Shown piece after piece: positions 51,680 to 62,172 of a stretch of DNA of 64,000 nucleotides. The notes under the pieces are model-generated. The model did no database searches. It was not told the origin of the DNA and worked only from the letters and a program-made list of their open reading frames with translations. The DNA lies in contig OX638135.1 in NCBI GenBank assembly GCA_951804985.1, positions 13,667,735 through 13,731,734 of the forward strand. The letters are read 5' to 3'. Position 1 is the first letter of the stretch; each line of letters begins with the position of its first letter. The position numbers and the translations under genes are program-made. The DNA is from Dryomyza anilis. Its lineage: Eukaryota > Arthropoda > Insecta > Diptera > Dryomyzidae.

Positions 51680-53696
51680 TATTGAAGAATTGTTAAGAAT
51701 TGATAAGTGAATATAGCCCATTAAATGGTTTATCATAGCAGAAATTGCCAGCATACATAGAACAAAGAAAGGCATGTATTAATATACAAAACAGTGATAT
51801 TTTCTGCTTTAAGTGGGCTATTATTGCTGCAATAGTTAATATAAAAATAAAAAAATTATCCCTATCGCATTAATTCATATACTATTTCCGATATAACAGC
51901 AGAGGAAATTAATGAGAATGGTATAAATTTGATATTTAGAGGATTAGACTTCCCTCATTCTATAAAGAATACAAAAATATTTGAGCTAAACTATTCCATT
52001 ATCATCAATATTTTCATGTATAATGAAAAGGCAAATGGAAAATGCGGAATTTTGGGGCCTATTTATCACACAGAAAAATAAAAAAGTACACATATCAATT
52101 TACTATTTTGTGACAGTGAAGAAAATACTCACTATGTCTGGATAAAAGATCTGAGTAGATTAATAAGCGGTCAGGGACGAAAAAGATCCCACAAAATGTA
52201 TATTTGTAATGGATGTATTCTACAATTTACATCTATAAAGTCTCTTGATGCACACAAATCATCATGTAAAAAAAAATTACTTATTTGCCCAAGGAAAATG
52301 ATTCTACACTAGCATTTAAAGCCTACGAAAAAATCATCCCAGTTGGATATACTTTTTATATGGATTTTGAATCGATTCTGGAACCGATTAATGGCTGTAC
52401 AAATAACCCAGAAAATATGTACACAACGAATATTCAGAAGCATATACCGTGCGCATGTATTTGAAAGGGTCATATGATGATCGCTTTGATAAGCTAGAAA
52501 ATTATACAGGTGAACACAAGAAAAAAAAATAATAATTTAAAAAAAAAATAATAATAATAAAAATAAAAAACGATAATATTAATTCTTTTGTTTATAGGTC
52601 CTGAATGTTCGAGAGTTATGATAAAATGTTTAGTTGCGAAAGCGACGCAAATATATTGGAATGTTTTCTCCACGATGATGCTAATGAAGATAACTGACCA
52701 GGAAATGAAGGAGTTCCATCAATCAACAATCTGCTGAATATGTAAAAGTAATAATATTATTATAAAAGTACGGCATCATTGTCATTTTACCGGAAAGTAT
52801 TTAGGATCTGCTCATACAGAATGTAATTTGAAAGAAAAAAGAAATAAATTCTTTCCGGTAATAACACATAATTTATCCAAATATGATCTTCATTTATTTA
52901 TAAAAAATTTAAACGAAGTCGAGGGAGCTATAGATATTATACCTCTTAATAAAGAGGTATTTATATCTATAACAAAAACTATAAATTTGACTAAAGATCA
53001 TAGTTTTCAACTTAAATTTATAGATTCATTTAGATTTTTACCTAGCAGCATTTAGAAATTGGTGCACACTCTAAATGACGAGTAAATTCCATGTAACTAA
53101 AAAGGTTTTTAACAATAATTCTTATAAGATATTTTATAGAAAAGGTGTTTTTCCTTATGATTATTTAGATAGCTTTAATAGGTTAAAAGAAAACCAATTA
53201 CCTGTTAAAGATAAGTATTTTAATAGATTAATTAATGAAGAGTGTTCTGAAAAATTTTAAATTGTAAATCTTTAAAAGATTATTTAGAAGTATACCTAAA
53301 GTGTGATGTTGTCTTACTTGCGGATGTTTTCGAGAATTTTAGAAAAATTTGTCTTAAAATTTATGAGATTGGTTATGCGATGTCACAGCCATTACCTTTT
53401 AAGGAATTTAGACTTTTAGAGCCATATGAAATTAATGAGTTTACTATTGAAAAACTTAAATCTATTAATGAACATTCTTCTTAAGTATATATTTTTGAAG
53501 TAGACTTAGAATATCCTTATTCAATTCATAATTTACATAATGATTTTCCGTCTTGTCCAGTAACTAAAACACCACCTTCTTGCAATTCTAATTCTAAAAA
53601 ACTTATAGCAGATCTTAATAATAAGAATAGGTATAAAATACGTTATAAAATGCTTCAAGAATGTATAAAAAATGGTCTAATTTAAAAAAAAAGTAT
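51680..53696 (+). pseudogene. Polinton DNA polymerase B: N-terminal, exonuclease and first palm part
   Basis: Pieces in order in shifting frames: LPAYIEQRKACINIQNSDIF (about 51,745), HINLLFCDSEENTHYVWIKD and ICNGCILQFTSIKSLDAHKS (finger, 52,095-52,270), YTFYMDFESILEPI (Exo I, DFES), HHCHFTGKYLGSAHTECN (HNH/endonuclease VII-like insert, about 52,775), THNLSKYDLHLFIK (Exo II, 52,860), [16 protein letters not shown] (Exo III-like, about 53,305), VYIFEVDLEYPYSIHNLHND (palm motif A, about 53,490). This domain order is that of protein-primed family B polymerases of Maverick/Polinton type. Many stops; interrupted at 53,697 by a solo LTR. Confidence 0.8.
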
Positions 53697-54554
53697 TGTT
53701 TCGATTATTTAGTCTACGGAAAACTGTTATACAAGTTTGTATCCCTGGATTGTGTACAAAATAAAAACACTCTTATGTTTGGTTTAAATTATAACAATTA
53801 ACTTTATTAATTCACTTTAATAAAAAAACTTTATAATATAATAATAGTTTGGCGCTACAGTCCTGTACAGAACTTCGGCCGAGCTCTCTCACAATTTTGA
53901 GCTGTGCGTGTTATATTTGTACTCAAAGTGGTGGGACCTACAGTTTATTGCCGAATCCGAACGGTGGGTGAGAGCTTTTCATAGGCAATGGTTTTACTCT
54001 CGTAGGTTTGCCATTTACTGACGAGAGGAAGCGCGGTAAAGAAAAATGTTTCTATGAAAAGATGTTGTTAGCCCCAGTCCAGGCTTGAACCGGGACCTAT
54101 CGACTCGCAGTCCAGCGCACTAACCACTGAGCTACCGCGGCTACTAATCAAGTTAACTAATAACAAATTCTAACAACTGCTGCAAGGCCACTATTTAACT
54201 TGACATTGATCACACACGAGATGCACTCGACTACTTCCAATCACTACTGAAGTGCTGTACCTCAGATGCGGCTCCCTTATATACTGCATGCATCAGTTCG
54301 ACACGTTTCGACAAGCTTCGACTTGTTTCGAGAACCTTCTACTCGTTTCGTGAATGACGCATGCTTTTGGCATCTCATTCGCACTGATGTGTTTTAATGT
54401 GTAGATCTTCCCTCTCTTTCTCGCACATTGCTTTGTACGCTGAATGATCCTCCCTCTCTTTCTAACACATTGCTTAGTGCGCTGAATTGTCTTGCGTCTC
54501 ATTTATTATTGTTGATTGCTTGCACAGTGGGGCAAATTACCTCTTTTTGAAACA
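53697..54554 (-). mobile_element. Solo gypsy LTR with a nested SINE
   Basis: TGTTTCG...TGAAACA ends of the LTR family described above. Flanks GTAT (53,693-53,696) and GTAC (54,555-54,558) look like a 4-bp target duplication with one change. Heat-shock element intact at 54,326-54,340. It interrupts the Polinton polymerase between palm motifs A and B. More diverged than the other LTRs. Confidence 0.88.
53833..54143 (-). mobile_element. tRNA-derived SINE (S1) inside the solo LTR
   Basis: Full S1 sequence: minus strand from AGCCGCGGTAGCTCAGTGGT to AGCGCCAAACTATTATTATA. Nested in the LTR, so it is younger than the LTR, which is younger than the Polinton. Confidence 0.85.
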
Positions 54555-54558
54555 GTAC

Positions 54559-55276
54559 ATAGAATTTTAGAGTTTTCTCAAAGTTGTTGGCTTAAAAAGT
54601 ATATAGATCTGAATACATTAATGAGGTCTAAAGCTACCAATGAGTTTGATTTTTTTTTTATAAATTAATGAATAATTCAGATTATGGCAAAACTATGGAA
54701 AATGACGAAAATAGAAGAAATGTAAACATTTGTTGTCATTGGGAGAATAATGGTAAGGTTATAGGACCAGATCGATAATTGCAAATCCAGCATTCCATAG
54801 CAGAACTAATATTAATGAAAATATGATAGTAATAGAATCAAAAGTTCTTTAAGTTAAGTTAAATAAACCCATTTATACAGGATTTTGTGTATTGGATTTA
54901 TCGAAATGGAAAATGTACGACTTTTATTATAATTACATAAAATCTAAATTTAATACTAAAGTAAGATTAGCTTATACGGACACAGATTTTCTTATAGTTG
55001 AGATTAAAACAAATGATTTCTATAAATACATTTATGAAGATGTTGAAAAAACTGATCCATCAAATTATATTTTTGACACTTCTTTATGAGTATCCTAATA
55101 TATATGGTTATCATCAAAATAATTGTAAAGTTTTGAGATTGATGAAAGATGAAAATAATGGCAAAATAATGAAAGAAATAATATGTATTAAACCCAAAAC
55201 ATACTTTTTCACTGTTGAAAATGATATACCAACAACAAAAGCAAAAAAGTTTTATTTATATAAATATAAAATTTAA
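54559..55276 (+). pseudogene. Polinton DNA polymerase B, second palm part and thumb
   Basis: MNNSDYGKTMENDENR (motif B region, about 54,665), VLDLSKWKMYDFYYNYIKSK, then LAYTDTDFLIVEI (motif C; relatives have DTDS, here DTDF), YEDVEKTDPSNYIFDTSL. The thumb continues in another frame: CKVLRLMKDENNGKIMKEII and CIKPKTYFFTVE (55,090-55,230). The catalytic aspartates of motif C are kept. Confidence 0.8.
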
Positions 55277-55284
55277 AAAATCAA

Positions 55285-55888
55285 TCATTTACATTATTGG
55301 CTGAACTTACAATGAGTAAAGAAGTTCTTGTAAATGAATTGCATAGACAAGCAAGAAGAAACGGCGTAGGTTTATTCAAAAGGGTATTTCATTTACTTGG
55401 CAAATCGATCTTGTAGAAATGATATTAATAAAGGATATAAATATTTACTGTTATAGATGTTTTTTCTAAATACGCATATGCTTTACCTGTTAAAACAAAA
55501 AGTGGGATCGATGAAACCTTAGCTATGCAAAATATTCTAGAAAAAAATAGGAAAAAATGCCCAATAATATTCAATCTGATCATGGTAAAGAATTTTTCAA
55601 TTCCAATTTTAAAAAAATTAATGAAAAATTTTGAAATAAACCATTATCATACATTTTCTAATATGAAGGCTTCAATAATTGAAAGGTTTAATAGAACTTT
55701 TAAAATTTTAATGTGGAAAGACTTTAGTCTTCCAGGGAATTATAAATGGTTAAACTTGATTACAAAAAATATCAATATATATAATAATATGTATCATCGT
55801 AGTATTAAAATGTCTCCAAAAAATGTCAATAAATCTAATCAACAATTAATTTTAAATACAGTTTACAATCATATTAAAACATTTAATT
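55285..55888 (+). pseudogene. Polinton retrovirus-like integrase
   Basis: NELHRQARRNGVGLFKR is a partial N-terminus. VIDVFSKYAYALPVKTKSGI is the start of the core, after a frameshift. A region homologous to the second catalytic Asp is present but shifted (FNLIMVKNFSIPILKKLMKN in the open frame). The frame continues NHYHTFSNMKASIIERFNRT with the third catalytic Glu (IIERFNRT), and ends MYHRSIKMSPKNVNKSN. The family is the c-integrase of Maverick/Polinton and adintovirus-like elements. Ended at 55,888 by element M9. Confidence 0.8.
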
Positions 55889-57848
55889 GTCCGTTTGTTG
55901 GTTTGTCCGTTTGTTGGTTTGTTTGTTCTGCTTCTCGGTCTAAACGGCTGATCCGATTTTCTTGAAGGAATGATAGGCTATATATAGGCGGGATTGGACA
56001 AAGAGGCGTACGAGGTACAACCTAAACTTTCAATACGATATAACTCGGCACTTTCACCAGCTACGAACATGAAACAAAAAACAAAAATACAAAAAAAAAA
56101 AAATTAAAAACAAAAAAGCAAAAGCACAAAACAAAAGCAAAAATACAAAAACAAAAGCAATCACGTTTTTTCCGCTTCTCCGTCTGATCCGATTTTCTTG
56201 AAATTTTTACCACGGATGCGGTATGGTCTGGAAGGAATGATAGGCTATATATGGGTGGGATTGGGCGAAGAGGCGTGGCACCACACTAAATCTCACCACA
56301 ATAAAATTCACCACCCTAAAATTCACCACACTAAAATTCACCACACTAAAGCTCACCACACTAAAACTCACCACACAAAAACTCACCACACAAAAATTAA
56401 ACACACTAAAATTCACCACACTAAAACTCACCACACTAAAACTCACCACACTGAAATTGACCACACTAAAACTCACCACTCTAAAACTCACGACACTTAA
56501 ACTCATCACACTAAAATTCACCACATTAAAACTCACCACACTAAAATACACCACACTAAAACTCACCACACTAAAATTCACCACACTAAAATTCACCACA
56601 CTAAAATTCACCACACTAAAACTCACCACACTTAGACTAATAATATAATAGTTTGGCACTACAGCTCTATAAGAACTTAGGCCGAGCTCTCTCACCATTT
56701 TGAGCTGTGCGTGTGATATTTGTACTCAAAGTGGTGGGACCTACAGTTAATTGCCGAATCCGAACTCAAAATTCACCACACTAAAACTTACCACACTAAA
56801 ATTCACAACACCAAAATTCACCTCACCAAAACTCACCACACTAAAATTCACCACACTTAAACTCACCACACTAAAATTCACCACACTAAAACCCAACACA
56901 CTATAATTCACCACACTAAAACACACCACAATAAAATTCACCACACTAAAACTCACCACACTAAAACTCAACACCCTCAAATTAACCACACTAAAACTCA
57001 CCACACTAAAATTCACCCTAAAATTCACCACAATTAAACCCACCACACTATAATTCACCACACTAAAACTCACCACACTAAAACTCACCACACAAATACT
57101 CACCACACAAAAATTCAACACCCTCAAATTAACCACACTAAAACTCACCACACTAAAATTCACCCTAAAATTCACCACAATAAAACCCACCACACTAAAA
57201 CTCACCACACTAAAATTCACCCTAAAATTCACCACAATAAAACCCACCACACTATAATTCACCACACTAAAACTCACCACACTAAAATTCACCACACTAA
57301 AACTAACCACACTATAATTCACCACACTAAAACTTACCACACTAAAACTCACCACACCAAAACTCACCACACTAAAACTCACCATACTTAAACTCACCAC
57401 ACCAAAACTCACCACACTAAAACTCACCACACTAAAACTCACCACACTTAAACTCACCACACCAAAATTAACCACACCTAAACTCACCACACCGAAACTC
57501 ACCACATTCAAACCCACCACACTAAAACTTCTACTGGGAAAAACTCTACGGGAAAGAATTTTACCGGGATGAATTCTACAGGAAGAATTCTACGGGAAAG
57601 CGTTCTATGGGGAAGAATTTTACGGGGAAGATTTCTACTGGGAATAATTCTACGGGGAAGCGCAGTCTAAGAAAGAATTGTCTTTGAGAAAGTTGTTTTG
57701 GTGGAGAATTATTATTTTGTTACCACATTTATAAAACCAATAATAAAAACTTCAACAGCTAAGCATGTTTTTTATATTATAATAAAATCGCTCCATATCT
57801 TTGAATTCACAAAATCTTGGCACGTGTCATGCACGTCCAGCTAGTAAT
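55889..57848 (-). mobile_element. Minisatellite element M9, inverted orientation
   Basis: Mirror image of the plus-strand M copies: two partial 3' domains (55,889-56,090 and 56,165-56,280), array 2 as CACCACACTAAAACT units (56,279-56,636 and 56,765-57,528), array 1 (57,530-57,662) and the 5' end AGCTGGACGTGCATGACACG (57,843-57,824). The 257-aa and 163-aa minus-strand ORFs here are pentapeptide-repeat artefacts. A truncated SINE lies inside array 2. Confidence 0.7.
56640..56765 (-). mobile_element. Truncated S1 SINE in the minisatellite
   Basis: Only the 3' half of S1 (ATAATAGTTTGGCACTACAG... to TTAATTGCCGAATCCGAACT on the plus strand), with minisatellite on both sides. The tRNA-like half is missing. 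Confidence 0.8.
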
Positions 57849-58309
57849 TTATATATTAATGATATTTTAGCTGTGCATTATTTTAAAAGTATTTTTAAGT
57901 TTCCTACAATAAAAAAAAAATAATAATGAAACAATTTAATAAAAATAAATTATAAATTTGTCTTTTTATTTCTATTTATAAAATTTTACAAACTCATTGA
58001 ATATAGTATTATAAAAAAAATAATGATTAATAATATGTAATAAACAATTATTTTGTATATTTTATTCTATAATATAATTTAATTAGTTTATCAATATCTT
58101 TACATTCCTTGTCATAATAATAGCAACCACATGTATCTGGTCCATCCGTTACGTCATCCGTGAATTGTTAGCATTTTTTCCATATACTGATAATGTTTAC
58201 AATAATGGATAAACTTAATAATTTCTTTTTTATGATCATTCAATAGAAAATTATTAAAGTCTTTTAAAAACTTTTTTACTTTTATAACATCCATAATATT
58301 TTTTTGTTC
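57849..58309 (-). pseudogene. Small unrecognised Polinton ORF downstream of the right-end leader
   Basis: On the minus strand the leader shared with the OB-fold-like gene runs up to an ATG at 58,294-58,292, but the protein is different: MDVIKVKKFLKDFNNFLLND, HKKEIIKFIHYCKHYQYMEK, stop at 58,154. A shifted frame continues DGPDTCGCYYYDKECKDIDK. It has Cys and Lys/Phe-rich helical character but no domain I can name. The rest to 57,849 is AT-rich. Confidence 0.35.
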
Positions 58310-58689
58310 CAATCAAATTGTAATGTAGACGATAAATAAATTTTATTAAAATTTCAATCCATTCATATATAATGGATATCTCTTTAAAATGAGTTAAAAA
58401 GTGAATTCCATTAGTATAAATATACTCAATTTAAATTTTAAAGAGAGTAAATAAAATAAATCTCAATACAAAAAACTCTATAAAAATAAACATGTTCTAA
58501 CATGCTCAATATTTTAAACTTATAGTATAGAAAATGATTAAAAAAATGATCCCAAAGGAAATTAAACGACCATGAATGACTTTGTAGAATAAAATCCACT
58601 ACAATATCCCGTATAAATATATGTCAATGTATTAATACAGCAGTGCCTTAACCAGCTTAAAACAAAAAAATACCCACCAATAAAATAAA

Positions 58690-59480
58690 AAGAATGTGAA
58701 GTTAAATACGTATTTTTTTAGCAAAGACACAAACCATTTTTTTTACTGAGCATTAACAGAGCGTTAACAGCCGCTATGTTAGCGGATGAATTCTTCCGAT
58801 TGGTACACAGAAATGACTCCGAATCCGTCCAGGATCTTCATCCTGAAACGGAATTTACTACATTGGATAGCTAATGCAAAGGGCTTTCCAAATATGTAAC
58901 CGACATATATGGACATATTTGAAAAGCCCTACTCATTACATATCCAACCTACTATATCAAGTTCCAGCACGGGAACCATCGACGGAGTAGTGGCCACTTC
59001 ATCACCATGACTTTTTCTTCATATGAATATTTTTGTTCCTTGTAAATGGTCAAGATTCAAAAATTCATAAAAAATATCCAGCGTATCGATCCAACTATGT
59101 AGGTCACATATTTGGAAAGCCCTAATTACCTATCCAACCTACTGTAAGAAGTTCCAGCACGGGGACCGTGGACAGAGTAGTGATCATTTCATCATCACCA
59201 CTTTTTCTCAATATATGTCTAAGTTTAAAAATGTATATAAAATGTCAAATGGATTGATCCACATATGTAGGTTACATATTTGGAAAGCTCTATTCATTAG
59301 CTATCCAATGTTCCAGCCGTTCCAGCATGAAGAACCTGGACGGATGCGGAGTCATTTATGCGTACCAATCGGATGATTTCATCAGCTAACATAGCGGCTG
59401 TTAACGCTCTGTTAATGCTTTGTAAAAAAATTGGTTTGTGTCTTTGCTAAAAAAAAATACGTATTTAACTTCACATTCTT
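58690..59480. mobile_element. MITE with ~115-bp terminal inverted repeats
   Basis: Left end AAGAATGTGAAGTTAAATAC...GCAAAGACACAAACCA...GTTAACAGCCGCTATGTTAG...CCGATTGGTAC is matched by the reverse complement of the right end. Comparison with uninterrupted copies of the host segment suggests an A-rich ~8-bp target duplication (AAAATAAA). Inside are three direct ~180-bp repeats, starting about 58,915, 59,105 and 59,275 (CATATTTGGAAAGC...CTATCCAA). Non-coding. Confidence 0.8.
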
Positions 59481-59631
59481 AAAAATAAACGTCTAATAAT
59501 AACATTCATACATATAGAGAAGTTTTAAATTACAATCATCGTTCTTCAACACAGTTTCAAATTGAACCCTTTGCTCCTCAACTCTTGATGATCATGCAAA
59601 ATAAAACAATCAAGTATAACTATAATAGAAA

Positions 59632-59946
59632 GGGTTTTTCAATAAGAGCGCTACAAAAGTTTTTTTCAAGGGTTTTTCAACAGGGACACTACAAAAGTAG
59701 AGCGACAGGGACAGCAAACGACGCCATATTCCTTGTCGCCCTTTTGACATTTCTCTTCACTAAGGTTGGTGGAAAGATATACGAGTCGAAATTATTAAAA
59801 TTTACTACCGAAATTCGAATTCGTATATCTTTCCATCATGAAATGGCAAAACTTACTGAAGATAAATGTCAAAAGAGCGTCCAGAAATATAGCGTCGTTT
59901 GCTGTCCCTGTCGCTCTACTTTTGTAGCGTCCCTGTTGAAAAACCC
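59632..59946. mobile_element. Foldback MITE
   Basis: Arms GGGTTTTTCAACAGGGACAC...AGAGCGACAGGGACAGCAAA and the reverse complement ending GTTGAAAAACCC, about 55 bp each, with further inner complementarity (AAAGATATACGA/TCGTATATCTTT, CTTTTGACATTT/AAATGTCAAAAG). The whole ~285 bp can fold back. The first 38 bp repeat the left tip. The 128-aa ORF over it is not a gene. Confidence 0.75.
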
Positions 59947-60142
59947 ATTATATTATAACAATGTTAACTAAAATTTAATTTCAATTACAATATTTTACAA
60001 CAACAACAATATATTTTACAATATATTACAAAATATTTTACAATACGTTTGTAAATATTCTCATTCACAAAAAATGCTTACTCCAATATAATTATCCCAA
60101 CAACAACATTTAATATTACGGCTACATGCCTTCATAACATGC

Positions 60143-60511
60143 ATATAATCTACATATGTGGGTAATTCCACATCAAATCGACAGGGTTTTAAATATTTGA
60201 ATAGAGAAATAAAAATAAGTTGTTTTTTTTTTTCGATATTCGAAAATTTCACAAAATTATGATTCAAATAGAGGTTCTTTATAGAGGTAACTTCGAAGCC
60301 ATTATCTAGGTCACTAACGTTGCAAAAAGAATGTTTTTGGTGTCTATTATTCTAAGAATTGAATCTAGTTTTTGATTCTGGTTTACACATTTTTTTTCTA
60401 ATTCGGTTTATAATTATTATGTTACTGTAAAATTTTCGAACTCGAATTTCGCCAAAAACAGCTATTTTGATTTGGCTCAAATTATTTTCAAAATTAGTTC
60501 TTTTATATATA
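60143..60511. other. No supported gene
   Basis: AT-rich flank of the Polinton right end; the 68-aa minus ORF shows nothing recognisable. Confidence 0.5.
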
Positions 60512-60822
60512 ATTATAATATAATAGTTTGGCGCTACAGTCCTGTATAGAACTTCGGCCGAGCTCTCTCACCATTTTGAGCTGTGCGTGTTATATTTGTA
60601 CTCAAAGTGGTGGGACCTACAGTTTATTGCCGAATCCGAACGGCGGGTGAGAGCTTTTCATAGGCAATGGTTTTATTCTCGTAGGTTTGCCATTTACTGA
60701 AGAGAGGAAGCGCGGTATAGAAAATTGTTTCTATGACAAGATGTTGTTAGCCCCAATCCAGGCTTGAACCAATTTCGGCTCGCAGTCCAACGCACTAACC
60801 ACTGAGCTACCGCGGCTACCAT
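60512..60822 (-). mobile_element. tRNA-derived SINE (S1) with target duplication
   Basis: Complete copy flanked by ATATAATTATA on both sides (about 60,505-60,515, overlapping the AT-rich tail, and 60,821-60,831). A small deletion near the B-box (TTGAACCAATTTCGGCTCG) distinguishes it. Confidence 0.85.
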
Positions 60823-60959
60823 ATAATTATACTCTTTAATATTTGGAGAGGTGTTCGTCGATATAAGGGAAAAATATTTTTTGGAATAATACCTTGTTAT
60901 CAATGAGAAATTTTTAAAAGTGAAATTAACATAAAGACTTTTTGTTAGGTCTTTAAACT

Positions 60960-61536
60960 TTATTCAAAATTAAGTTTGATCATTTCTAATAAATATATGT
61001 AATCAATTTGTAAAATTTTATTTTAGTTATTAATCCATTTTTTTAAACTTATTAGTTAAATGTTTTAGGAGATTTTAGGATAATATTTCATAAATTTGTT
61101 TTCAATAATTTGCGAATAAAATGTCCACTATGAAAAAGCGGAAAATAATAAAAAATTCAAGTGTGGGCGTATCACGCCGATTTTTAGAAAACATATTTCT
61201 AGGTGAATTATAACAATATATTTTAAATTTTATAAGAATATCTTTAATATTTTTCAAGTTATTGGTTCCTAAAGAGTTATATATAAGTGACTTGTATGGG
61301 AGGTGGGCGTGTCCGTTGACCAATTTGGCTCATTTCCATTGACAAAACTAACTTTTGGTTAGAAAGTATTGCAAGACAGACGGACGGACGGGCGGACAGA
61401 CAGATAGACAGACGTACATAGCTAAACGGATTCGGGTGGTGATGCTGATTTTTTTCCATACCGGCCACGCTTCCTAAGGGGCGTTACAATATCTGCACAA
61501 AGTTAATATACCCTGTACCTCATAGGTGTAGGGTCT
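60960..61536 (-). mobile_element. DINE-1-like element, second subfamily, copy 2
   Basis: Collinear with 50,371-51,082: ATACCCTGTACCTCATAGGT at its plus-strand right end, a tract of GACGGACGGGCGGACAGACA, and TTGTATGGGAGGTGGGCGTG. The GTGGGCGT..CACGCC small hairpin is kept. Confidence 0.7.
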
Positions 61537-61544
61537 AAATACTC

Positions 61545-61705
61545 CCTATGAAATACAATAACAAATATTCTGTTAAAATATGATCTCCATTGAAAAATCA
61601 ATAACAACTATTCTGTTAAAATATGATTCTCATTGGAAAACAATAACAATGATTTTGTTTAAAAATGATCCCTATTGAAAACAATAACAACATCTCTGTT
61701 AAAAA
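61545..61705. repeat. Tandem ~43-bp repeat, inverted relative to 15,665-15,795
   Basis: Four imperfect units of the type TCTGTTAAAATATGATCTCC-ATTGAAAA-CAATAACAA. The plus strand here equals the minus strand at 15,795-15,665. Confidence 0.65.
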
Positions 61706-61971
61706 TTTATTTACACTAACAACAATGTGCTCCATGGAGCCCAGTGGGGCCAGAACCGGCAAATCCCTACTACTACGTTGTGAAATGCAATGTGAAATGT
61801 ATACAACATACGTCTAGAGGACAGCATTTACTCGTAAAACTGAACATTTGGGTTCGATGTCACCCTGTTATATAATTCATTTGCACACATTTTTATAAAA
61901 GCGAGATAATAAGCAGTAGTAATGCTGATAGATGATGGCCATTAGTGAAGTACGTTATTGACATTAGCAAG

Positions 61972-62164
61972 TTTTTTTTTTTTTTTGGAATATCTACTAA
62001 GATCCACAGCACTCAGACAGGCTATATCCATTGTACTGTTAAATCTATTCCCTACAATTTTGTGGTTAATATCACCACGAGCGCCCATACCCAAGCCGGG
62101 ATTCGAACCTGAGACCTTCAGAATGCAAGTTCAGCGCGCTACCTCTGGACTGCTGAGGCCGGCT
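61972..62164 (-). mobile_element. tRNA-derived SINE (family S2) with target duplication
   Basis: Minus strand: GCCGGCCTCAGCAGTCCAGA, box A region AGAGGTAGCGCGCTGAAC, box B GGTTCGAATCCC, body, and an A16 tail (61,972-61,986). Flanked by TTAGCAAG on both sides (61,964-61,971 and 62,165-62,172). A different tRNA head and body from S1. Confidence 0.85.
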
Positions 62165-62172
62165 TTAGCAAG

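Larger units (their letters stand above)
58310..60142 (-). repeat. Right terminal segment of the Polinton, interrupted by two MITEs
   Basis: Minus-strand reading from 60,142: GCATGTTATGAAGGCATG, GTGAATGAGAATATTTACAA, (MITE), CTTGATTGTTTTAT, GATCATCAAGAGTTGAGGAG, (MITE), GTGCTGTATTAATACATTGA..., ATCGTCTACATTACAATTTG. This is the order of 17,981-18,171 and 19,551-20,087. Together they make an inverted pair of roughly 0.7 kb when insertions are removed. Confidence 0.6.

Noticed and set aside
53697..54554. A further full gypsy element in the polymerase
   Set aside because: Only one LTR length with no internal sequence; near-matching 4-bp flanks fit a solo LTR.
56747..57520. 257-aa minus-strand ORF rich in SVVSF-type repeats (and similar ORFs at 18,543, 21,154, 34,793, 35,339, 41,928, 45,280, 46,821, 56,207)
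   Set aside because: The frame is open only because the 15-bp minisatellite unit is five codons without a stop; starts and ends follow array edges and the unit has no coding constraint.
59385..59420. CTGATGA in the MITE arm as a second hammerhead
   Set aside because: No stem II or GAAA follows at the required position.
59585..59971. 128-aa ORF
   Set aside because: It runs straight through the inverted repeats of a foldback MITE; the open frame is incidental.
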